DNA from: Paracoccaceae bacterium
GTDB lineage: Bacteria > Pseudomonadota > Alphaproteobacteria > Rhodobacterales > Rhodobacteraceae
NCBI GenBank assembly: GCA_019911965.1
Contig: JAIOJF010000052.1
Span: 1-36,992, forward strand
Reading direction: 5' to 3'
Length of the DNA: 36,992 nucleotides
Shown here: positions 31,701 through 36,992 of the stretch, piece by piece
Layout: the number at the start of each line of letters is the position of its first letter
Position numbering within the stretch: the first letter of the stretch is position 1
Translations under genes and position numbers: made by a program
The notes under the pieces: generated by a model
The model's input: only the letters and a program-made list of their open reading frames with translations
Told to the model about the DNA's origin: nothing
Database searches by the model: none

Positions 31701-33263
31701 GTGCAGGGCTATGTCATCACCGCACTTGAAAGCCCGCGCGCCTCCATCGCCACCCTCGCGCGTCACTTCGGCTTTGATGCGGTGGAAAGTGGCGGTGTGA
31801 TCCGGTTTTTACCGCGGGGCCGCCCGCCTGTGGCAGTATTCTCGCCCGACGACATGGTGGCCACATCGGGCGATGTGATGGAACTGACCCGCGGCCAGGA
31901 AACCGAACTGCCGCAGGCGCTGAAATGGCAGGTGATCCGCGCTGACGAAGAATATGACACCGCCACGGTTGAGGCGCGGCGCATCACGGTTGACGCCTCC
32001 CGCATTGCCTCGGAAAGCTTTCCGCTGGCGGTTCCGACTGAGGACGCGGATCGCCGTTGTCGCCGGGCGCTGATGGAGGCCTGGATCGGGCGCGAAACCC
32101 TGAGCGCCAGCTTGCCACCCTCGCGTCTCGCCCTTGATCCGGGGGATGTGGTCGCCCTCGATCATGACGGGCGGCAGGTGACTTATCGTCTGGGGCGCAT
32201 ATCGGATGCGGATGCGCGCAGTGTAGAGGCGATCCGGATCGATGCTGCGATCCATGATCTTCCGCCGGGACAATACCGGCCAGCAAACCTGCCCGGCACG
32301 ACTATCCTTGGCCCGGCCGAGGTTGCGTTCCTTGACCTGCCGCAGATCTCCGAGGCGGTAGCGGCCCATCAGCCCTACGCCGCCGTGTTTGCAAATCCCT
32401 GGTACGGCTCGGCGAGCGTCTGGAGCAGCGCGTCGGAGACCGGGTTTGTCCTGCGCGACGTGATTGATCAACCGGCGCAGATGGGTCTGCTGGCAGCGGA
32501 TCTGCCAGCCGGGCCGCTCTGGCGGTTTGATCGCGGCAATGCGCTGTTGATTGATCTGTTCTCGGGCAGTCTGACCAGCGTGACCGACGCCGAGCTGTTT
32601 GCCGGAGCCAATTCACTGGCACTTGAGACCACACCCGGCCATTGGGAAATCCTGCAGGCTGGCAACGCCGAACTGTTTGCGCCAGGTCGATATCGACTAA
32701 CACGGCTGTTGCGCGGGCAGCGCGGCACGGATGATGCGATGGGTGATCCGACCGAGATTGGCGCGCGCATCATTGCGCTGAATGCCGCGCTGCAGCCAAT
32801 GTCTGTTTCTGAAGCCGATCTTGGATTGCCCGGGAACTGGCGGGTGGGACCAGCCAGTGCCGCGCCGTCGGCTGCGATGACGACGGCGCTGACATTCACC
32901 CCCGAAGGACGCGGTCTGAAGCCGTTCGCGCCGGCACAATTGCGTCTGCGCCGGCAAGCCAATGGCGATCTTGATGTGCGCTGGACCCGAAGGTCCCGGT
33001 CCCTGTCGGCGGATAGCTGGGTACTGGCCGAGGTGCCGATGGTTGAAGCCTCAGAAAACTACGATCTTGATATCCTCGATGGCGTCACGATCGTTCGCAG
33101 CCTGTCTGGCCTGACGACGCCCGCGTTTATTTATGACACCGCAATGCAGGTTGTTGATTTCGGGGGGCTGGTCACTGGCCTCACCCTGCGGATTTACCAA
33201 CTTGGCGCGCTTGGACGCGGCACGCCGCTTGCGCAAACCATCAGCATCAGGGAAGCCTTATGA
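28770..33263 (+). CDS. GTA-like baseplate hub / host-specificity protein with inserted domain
   Basis: The product has 1497 residues, longer than the ~1300 usual for this family. The N terminus has a glycine-rich hydrophobic region ('SAGAAIGGGIGGAVFGVSAATIGGAIG'), then beta domains ('GAVIPRIFGRMRIGGNIIWATDF'). The TIM-barrel-like (glycoside-hydrolase-like) domain spans about 240-860 ('WGYRRMILHYAHLC', 'EYFGHQPIDGSGDVMFHLDPLW', 'HFIGIDNYLPLSDWRDG', 'PIRFTGLGCPAVDHG'). About 185 residues (505-688) interrupt that domain with beta-strand-rich sequence. Tail-hub domains follow ('RYRLTRLLRGQRGTDDAMG') to the end. It starts 1 nt after the NlpC stop and overlaps the fibre gene. Confidence 0.9.
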   Translation: MASILLASAGAAIGGGIGGAVFGVSAATIGGAIGSFAGSMIDSWIVSSLAPGQRIEGARLETLTITTSTEGAVIPRIFGRMRIGGNIIWATDFTETVTTSTQGGGKGGGPKTTTTAYLYTASFAVALCEGPVSGIGRIWADGKPLDLTGITWRLHTGDETQQPDPFIEARMGAGNAPAYRGTAYVMFEELPLEQFGNRIPQLSFEVFRSLDELDAIENQIKAVTLIPGSGEFVYATEAIRQGSAGTTTPQNMHASAGATDMMVSLDQLEIALPNVESVSLVASWFGSDLRAEHCLIRPGVENASRITSPESWSVNGVSRASAYVVSSGLDGRPAYGSTPADFAIVQAIRELKARGKRVTFHPLLVMDIPAGNVLADPYSDNAASTGQPAYPWRGRITCTPGPGFVGTVDKTVGATAQVTSFFGNAQVSDFSVSGEAVTWTGDPEDWGYRRMILHYAHLCVAAGGIDAFLIGSELRSLTQIRDGATSYPAIAALKQLAADVAGLVTVSTGLYLIPVDFTDLALVPYPGDTPAGVLESSAPTWESWKSPLPLATTGTLNTSGSNNRTVYKCIDVLALGVSAADIDAGNVVLGFSATQSWIWGGTRLQLRAFGLPDAGGQPDISYPHAFAGLIFSAVTNTSISVPTNTTSGSGTLPAGTRWIQLQIIMFDGLIASNFDIHLTSGIPQVLSGHVGYAADGSEYFGHQPIDGSGDVMFHLDPLWSDPNIHFIGIDNYLPLSDWRDGLDHLDAEAGWASIHDLDYLRHNIEGGEHFDWVYASDADRAAQNRTPITDGAYGKDWVYRAKDIRAWWSNPHFDRPAGVESTTPTVWIPRSKPIRFTGLGCPAVDHGSNQPSVFIDPKSSESALPYFSRGWRDDIIQRRYLMAMLGHWAEAANNPISTAFSAPMIDMAEATVWAWDARPYPDFPARIDIWSDAGNWRLGHWLNGRAGAITLSALVLELCARAGLDTALIDASELADLVQGYVITALESPRASIATLARHFGFDAVESGGVIRFLPRGRPPVAVFSPDDMVATSGDVMELTRGQETELPQALKWQVIRADEEYDTATVEARRITVDASRIASESFPLAVPTEDADRRCRRALMEAWIGRETLSASLPPSRLALDPGDVVALDHDGRQVTYRLGRISDADARSVEAIRIDAAIHDLPPGQYRPANLPGTTILGPAEVAFLDLPQISEAVAAHQPYAAVFANPWYGSASVWSSASETGFVLRDVIDQPAQMGLLAADLPAGPLWRFDRGNALLIDLFSGSLTSVTDAELFAGANSLALETTPGHWEILQAGNAELFAPGRYRLTRLLRGQRGTDDAMGDPTEIGARIIALNAALQPMSVSEADLGLPGNWRVGPASAAPSAAMTTALTFTPEGRGLKPFAPAQLRLRRQANGDLDVRWTRRSRSLSADSWVLAEVPMVEASENYDLDILDGVTIVRSLSGLTTPAFIYDTAMQVVDFGGLVTGLTLRIYQLGALGRGTPLAQTISIREAL

Positions 33264-34645
33264 CCAGCACGCCAAACCTTGCCTTGCCCTATCTTGCCGC
33301 GGCGCAGGCCCAGAAACATGTGACCGTGAATGAAGCGTTCAGTCATCTCGACGGGCTGGTGCAGCTTTCTGTTTTTGCGGCCAATCTGACCGCGCCGCCC
33401 GGAACCCCGTCAGAGGGTGATCGCTACATCGTTGCCGCCGGTGCCACTGCTGCGTGGGCGGGCTGGGACGATAGCGTGGCGTTGTTTTCTGGCGGAGCCT
33501 GGTTGCGGCTCATTCCCCAGACCGGCTGGATTGCCTGGGATCAGGATGCCGGTGGCATTGTGACCTTCGAGGCGGCCACTGGCTGGAATGCGCTGGCCGC
33601 CGGAACATCGACGTTTCTGGCCCTGAGCGACACGCCGACGGGATTTGCCGGACAAGCTGGCAAGGCGCTGCAGGTCAATGGTGCCGAGACTGCCCTTGAA
33701 TTTGTCGTGCCCGCTTCTGGTGGCAGCGGCGGTGGCGGGCTGACGCAGCTCCCGGTCGTGAATGGCGATTTTGAAACCGGGGACATCACGGGCTGGACGA
33801 TCACCGTCGGCTCAGCCGCAATTGCCGACTGGTCGACCATGTCGGGATATGATGCAGCCGGGGCGAATACAGTGCGCAACGGCGTTTACGTCTTTTCCGG
33901 CGGTGAAGGCGGATCAGCGCAGGCTTTGGTAACGGCTTATCAGGACATCGATATTTCTGCCGACGCTTCCGCGCTTTATTGGGTCACAGCCGATCTTCTG
34001 AAAAACTATCAGGATCAGGATATCCCGACGATCACCTTTGAAATCCTCGATACCGATGGATCCGTTCTGGCCACCACATCCGCCAGCAAAACGGATGGTC
34101 AGGTTGGGATCACGCCGGTCATCCTCAATCTCGCACGACCCGGTAACGCTGCAACCGCCCATGTTACGATAAGTGTGGACCGCAATACCGGCAGCAACAA
34201 CAATGCGGCCATTGATAATGTGGCACTGTTGGGATCAGGCACCGCAGCAGCCCCGGCACCAGGTCCGGATGCCGTTTTGGTTCAATCGACAAACGGTGCT
34301 GCCATCGGCCTGCATGTCGCCGAGGAATTGCTGACGGGGCTGTCCGGGGCCTCGGTCTCCTCCAGCATCGCCATTCCTGACCGCGCGATTGTATTTGATG
34401 TTTCCGCAAGAACCGTCACCGCAATTACCGGCGCGAGTTCCTTTGACTGCGGCATTGCCGGGGAAGTCGCCAAGTTCGGCGGTTCTCTTGGCGTTGCCGC
34501 CGACAGCACCAATGTCGGCACCATCAGCCCGCAAGCCTTCAATGCCGCCACCCCTATTGTCCTCAGTGCAAATGGTGGGAATTTCACCGGCGGTGCTGTG
34601 CGCATCGCCATCCACTACCTGCTGGCGATCGCGCCGCAATCCTGA
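33260..34645 (+). CDS. DUF2793 tail fibre/receptor-binding protein
   Basis: The product has 461 residues; the ATG overlaps the hub stop. Residues 1 to ~110 ('TPNLALPYLAAAQAQKHVTVNEAFSHLDGLVQ' and 'GDRYIVAAGATAAWAGWDDSVALFSGGAWLRLIPQTGW') are the DUF2793 attachment domain. A middle domain starts near residue 165 with 'VVNGDFETGDITGWTI', a hallmark of carbohydrate-binding jelly-roll modules. The C-terminal ~110 residues are Ala/Ser-rich beta structure, probably trimeric. This order (attachment, sugar-binding, tip) suggests an adhesin recognising surface glycans of the host. The next gene is 21 nt downstream. Confidence 0.85.
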   Translation: MTSTPNLALPYLAAAQAQKHVTVNEAFSHLDGLVQLSVFAANLTAPPGTPSEGDRYIVAAGATAAWAGWDDSVALFSGGAWLRLIPQTGWIAWDQDAGGIVTFEAATGWNALAAGTSTFLALSDTPTGFAGQAGKALQVNGAETALEFVVPASGGSGGGGLTQLPVVNGDFETGDITGWTITVGSAAIADWSTMSGYDAAGANTVRNGVYVFSGGEGGSAQALVTAYQDIDISADASALYWVTADLLKNYQDQDIPTITFEILDTDGSVLATTSASKTDGQVGITPVILNLARPGNAATAHVTISVDRNTGSNNNAAIDNVALLGSGTAAAPAPGPDAVLVQSTNGAAIGLHVAEELLTGLSGASVSSSIAIPDRAIVFDVSARTVTAITGASSFDCGIAGEVAKFGGSLGVAADSTNVGTISPQAFNAATPIVLSANGGNFTGGAVRIAIHYLLAIAPQS

Positions 34646-34666
34646 GAAACGCCGGAAGGAAACCAC

Positions 34667-34948
34667 ATGACTCCGCCCAGAATGGATGCGGGCTTTGTCC
34701 GCATGCCCGAGGATGAGTTCGAAGCCATGCTGGCGCGTGCCGCCGAGCAAGGCGCGCGACGGGCGCTGGCCGATGTTGGTCTTGATGGCCCCGCAGCTGC
34801 CATCGACATTCATGATCTGCGCACGCTGCTGGACTCCCTGCGCATGGCACGGCGCACCGCCTGGCAAACCATCGTTCGCCTGCTGACCACCGGCCTGCTG
34901 CTCGCCTTGATCGCGGGCGTTGCGGTGAAGCTGAAAGTGTCCGGCTGA
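34667..34948 (+). CDS. DUF6127 small membrane protein, candidate holin
   Basis: The product has 93 residues; the ATG at 34667 is preceded by GGAAGGAAA. 'EDEFEAMLARAAEQGARRALADVGLDGPAAAIDIHDLRTLLDSLRMARRTAWQTIVRLLTTGLLLALIAGVAVKLKVSG' is the DUF6127 pattern: a helical cytosolic part followed by one C-terminal membrane helix. Its position immediately before the endolysin suggests a role in lysis, but a holin function is inferred from position only. Confidence 0.8.
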   Translation: MTPPRMDAGFVRMPEDEFEAMLARAAEQGARRALADVGLDGPAAAIDIHDLRTLLDSLRMARRTAWQTIVRLLTTGLLLALIAGVAVKLKVSG

Positions 34949-35015
34949 GACCACCTCAAATCACACAGACCACATGCCCGCCATCCGGCGGGTTTGTTCG
35001 TTTCTGGAGGACCCC

Positions 35016-35690
35016 ATGACCCCGACGTTTTACGACCATTGGCGCGACGTGCCGGAAGGCACCTGGCATTGGCCGAACTTCTCGCCTGCCGAGATCGCCT
35101 GCCGCGGCACCGGCAAGCTGCTTGTCAACGAACCCGCGCTCGACAAGCTTCAGGCGCTGCGCGACCGGCTCGGCAAGCCGCTGATCGTGCGGTCGGCCTA
35201 TCGCAGTCCGGAACACAATCGCGCTGTCGGTGGGGCAAAGCGGTCAAAGCACATGATTGGGGCGGCCTTCGATATCGCCATGACGAACCATGATCCGGTG
35301 ACCTTCGAGGCGGCAGCACGTGCTGTTGGCTTTGAGGGGTTTGGCTTCTATCCGCGCTCGGGTTTTATCCATGTTGACCTCGGGCCCACGCGCGAATGGG
35401 GCGCGCGCTTCCCGGTTCGAGGGTCGGCATTTGCAGCCGAAACTCCGGTTGCGCGCGAAATGCTGGCCGACAGCCGCACCATGAAGGGCGGCGGGGCCGC
35501 TGGTGTGGCAACGCTGGGTGCGGCCGGGGTCGAGGTGGCGCAGAGCGTGCTGGCAGAGACCCAGTCCGCCATCCTGCCGCTGGTGCCGTATCTGGATACA
35601 CTCCGCTGGGTGTTCATCGCCGCAGCGCTCGGTGGGATCGCCATTACCATCTACGCCCGCTGGGATGACTGGCGGAAGGGGCGGCGCTGA
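35016..35690 (+). CDS. Endolysin, M15-type D,D-peptidase with C-terminal membrane segment
   Basis: The product has 224 residues from the ATG at 35016 with CTGGAGGA upstream; an earlier in-frame start at 34974 lacks a ribosome site. Zinc-peptidase motifs of the M15 family are visible: 'SAYRSPEHNRAVGGAKRSKHMIGAAFDIA' (SxHxxGxAxD) and 'GFIHVDLGP'. The enzyme probably cuts the peptide stem of peptidoglycan. The last ~70 residues, absent from a bare M15 domain, end in a membrane helix 'LRWVFIAAALGGIAITIYARW' and a basic tail, so it may be membrane-tethered. Its stop overlaps the spanin start (TGATG). Confidence 0.88.
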   Translation: MTPTFYDHWRDVPEGTWHWPNFSPAEIACRGTGKLLVNEPALDKLQALRDRLGKPLIVRSAYRSPEHNRAVGGAKRSKHMIGAAFDIAMTNHDPVTFEAAARAVGFEGFGFYPRSGFIHVDLGPTREWGARFPVRGSAFAAETPVAREMLADSRTMKGGGAAGVATLGAAGVEVAQSVLAETQSAILPLVPYLDTLRWVFIAAALGGIAITIYARWDDWRKGRR

Positions 35691-35944
35691 TGAGTGCGCT
35701 CATCGCATGGTTCACCGGCAGCCGCTTTGCACTGGCTGCCGGGAAATGGGCGGCGATCGCCCTCACGATATCGCTGTTTCTGCTGATGTTTCGCCGCTCA
35801 GCCGAGCGCGCTGGGCGGCTGGCGGAACGACTTGAAACCAGGGAGAAGACCAATGAGGTTCAACGCCGAATGCTGGAAGCGGCGGCTCGCCGTCCTCGTG
35901 ATCGTGACGAACTGGTTGACCGGCTGCGCGACGGTGGGTTTTGA
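35690..35944 (+). CDS. Candidate inner-membrane spanin, Rz-like
   Basis: The product has 84 residues. A membrane helix ('WAAIALTISLFLLMF', about residues 20-34) is followed by a charged coiled-coil-like stretch ('ERAGRLAERLETREKTNEVQRRMLEAAARRPRDRDELVDRL'), the layout of an inner-membrane spanin subunit. The end is overlapped in another frame by a lipoprotein gene, as with lambda Rz/Rz1. Function inferred from topology and order after the endolysin. Confidence 0.75.
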   Translation: MSALIAWFTGSRFALAAGKWAAIALTISLFLLMFRRSAERAGRLAERLETREKTNEVQRRMLEAAARRPRDRDELVDRLRDGGF

Positions 35945-36107
35945 GGCGGATGGTGCGGGGGTTTGCCCGCCGGTGGTGGCGTATGACGCGGGGTTTCAGG
36001 CGCGGGCCGCTGATGAATTGCTGCTATTGCCGGACGAATCGGTCGTTGTCGAGATGATGGGTGACTACGCTGTCATGCGGGAGCAGGCGCGGGAGTGCGC
36101 ATCGTAG
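35853..36107 (+). CDS. Candidate outer-membrane spanin lipoprotein, Rz1-like
   Basis: The product has 84 residues from the ATG at 35853, with GGGAGAAG upstream. It has a basic N terminus, a hydrophobic segment and a lipobox L-T-G-C with Cys25 ('LAVLVIVTNWLTGCATVG'), so it is probably a lipoprotein. It overlaps the Rz-like gene by 92 nt in a different frame. Outer- and inner-membrane spanins join across the periplasm and fuse the membranes in the last step of lysis. The sequence is not proline-rich like lambda Rz1, so the call rests on the lipobox and the overlap. Confidence 0.75.
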   Translation: MRFNAECWKRRLAVLVIVTNWLTGCATVGFEADGAGVCPPVVAYDAGFQARAADELLLLPDESVVVEMMGDYAVMREQARECAS

Positions 36108-36166
36108 AGATTCAGGGGTCGTTCAAATACGTGGCGCGAAATAGGCGATGCCGCTATCCTCAATTC

Positions 36167-36364
36167 ATGACTTCGAACGAGGAAAAGCGCATCGCAGCCA
36201 ACCTTGCCAAAACTATGGCGCTTCTCTGCGTGCGCAACCACAAACTCGAGAATATCCATGCCGACAAGGTACCGGCCATCAAGACGGGTGATTGGAGTGA
36301 TGTTACCGTGGTCGATGCCAACGGGGACCGGATCCCGTGGACCGAGGTCTCGCATATTGTCTGA
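36167..36364 (+). CDS. Small hypothetical protein
   Basis: The product has 65 residues from the ATG at 36167: 'MTSNEEKRIAANLAKTMALL', a middle part, then 'DWSDVTVVDANGDRIPWTEVSHIV'. Similar short proteins with the 'VxDAxGxRIPWxEVS' motif are familiar as hypothetical proteins, often longer, so this may be a truncated copy. An upstream in-frame GTG at 36095 would overlap the spanin stop. No function is known. Confidence 0.5.
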   Translation: MTSNEEKRIAANLAKTMALLCVRNHKLENIHADKVPAIKTGDWSDVTVVDANGDRIPWTEVSHIV

Positions 36365-36418
36365 CGTCAGCACCTGTGGAACAGATATGTGGCCGCGCAA
36401 ACCTGCTCTGCCGCCCGG

Positions 36419-36781
36419 TTACTGGGTGCGCGACAGCAACAGGATTTCCATCCGCTTCATGGCGCGGATCAAACGTTCCGCGTGCATATGCGGCATCATC
36501 GCAAGCTGAAGCATGGCAAGAAGGATCACCAGAGTTGCAGCGGAAATTCCGTATTTGACCGCTGTCAGTACATCGACGGCCTGAAAGAACTGGATTGCAG
36601 TCCAGATTGCCGCTACCGCCACAACGAATTGAATAACAAAGATTACTTTAACCACCGATCCAAGGCGACTACGCAGCATCAGCCGCCAAAGTCCACGCCA
36701 GCCATATTGTTGTGACGCACGCAGCAGGTGTTTATCCTGATCGTTGACCAGTTCACTTACTCTTACATCCAGATAATCCAT
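36419..36781 (-). CDS. Two-helix membrane protein, DUF6768-like
   Basis: The product has 120 residues; the ATG at 36779-36781 has a strong GGAGGTAAGGA site on the minus strand. The N terminus is helical and charged ('VRVSELVNDQDKHLLRASQQYG'), then two hydrophobic segments ('VVKVIFVIQFVVAVAAIWTA' and 'GISAATLVILLAMLQLAMM') and a short C-terminal helix 'RLIRAMKRMEILLLS'. The layout is like DUF6768 proteins often encoded after an extracytoplasmic-function sigma factor. It runs against the phage genes and may be host DNA or a moron. Confidence 0.65.
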   Translation of the reverse strand: MDYLDVRVSELVNDQDKHLLRASQQYGWRGLWRLMLRSRLGSVVKVIFVIQFVVAVAAIWTAIQFFQAVDVLTAVKYGISAATLVILLAMLQLAMMPHMHAERLIRAMKRMEILLLSRTQ

Positions 36782-36992
36782 AATTCCTTACCTCCACCTT
36801 TGCCTTGGTTTTCAACTGTCTGGTACGGCGACCAGACCAGGGAACGCCCCCCTGCAAAAGCAGATTGCGTCAGCCAAGCGACTAGCGGTCAGTTTACTCC
36901 AAAGACCTTTTGTCAGAAAGCCGAATTGTTTCACATATATGGGAAATGCATGCTCGACCCATACGCACAAATGCTGGCGTGCCCACCCCGTC
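36782..36992. promoter_or_regulatory. Upstream region of the minus-strand membrane-protein gene
   Basis: The region holds the ribosome site of the minus-strand gene and a 6-bp inverted repeat GTCTGG/CCAGAC at 36818-36837 that could bind a regulator. Nothing else is recognised before the window ends. Confidence 0.3.

Noticed and set aside
1-36992. CRISPR arrays, tRNA or rRNA genes
   Set aside because: No regularly spaced repeats and no recognisable tRNA or rRNA signatures were seen on reading both strands by eye; a tRNA scan was not possible.
1-36992. Prophage attachment sites or an integrase
   Set aside because: No integrase gene is in the window and no long direct repeat between the two ends was noticed, so att sites cannot be assigned.

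Overview
The window looks like GC-rich alphaproteobacterial DNA, most likely Rhodobacterales (Roseobacter/Rhodobacter group). It carries a siphophage-type prophage, or part of one, next to what looks like a defence island. The taxonomic call rests on the tail-tip genes, which resemble the tail end of the Rhodobacter gene transfer agent (GTA), on a Hint-domain protein of a kind common in Rhodobacterales, and on codon and base use. No integrase, CI-like repressor, rRNA, tRNA or CRISPR array was seen, so the prophage ends cannot be placed.

Region A (1-4463) is a tight co-directional cluster: the 3' end of a Mod-like adenine-specific DNA methyltransferase, a protein with a C-terminal TIR-like/nucleoside-deoxyribosyltransferase-like domain, and a UvrD/Rep-type helicase with a RelE/ParE-like N-terminal domain. 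Gaps are only 3-6 nt, so they look like one operon, and the combination suggests a phage-defence system. Region B (4464-5008) is non-coding and rich in signals: a perfect 14-bp palindrome, four exact GGAAGCCA words, a 13-bp hairpin, a candidate promoter and a terminator-like hairpin before the next gene.

Region C (5009-9767) holds two tandem ParB-domain/DNA-methyltransferase fusions, a tiny membrane protein (DUF7220-like), and then five small genes on the minus strand (including a DUF3489 protein) that diverge from the packaging genes. Region D (9768-18067) is a lambda-like packaging and head module: small and large terminase, gpW-like joiner, portal, S49 protease with a nested in-frame scaffold start, decoration protein, major capsid protein, FII-like connector and DUF6441 protein. 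Region E (18068-21231) is an insertion in the late operon: a minus-strand Hint-domain gene split by an IS5-family element with a CTAG duplication, plus about 560 bp without recognisable genes.

Region F (21232-34645) is the tail: terminator, tube protein, chaperone with a textbook -1 slippery site (A AAA AAC) giving a G-T-like fusion, tape measure, DUF2460 and DUF2163 proteins, a minus-strand Fic-domain gene inserted between tail-tip genes, an NlpC/P60 peptidase with a damaged or unusual start, a 1497-residue hub/host-specificity protein with an apparent inserted domain, and a DUF2793 fibre-type protein. Region G (34667-36107) is a lysis cassette: DUF6127 membrane protein, M15 endolysin with a C-terminal membrane segment, and overlapping Rz/Rz1-like spanins. 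A small hypothetical gene and a minus-strand two-helix membrane protein close the window.

The head module is lambda-like and the tail tip is GTA-like, so the element is a mosaic. The Hint and Fic genes are opposite-strand cargo genes (morons) at two separate junctions of the tail operon.
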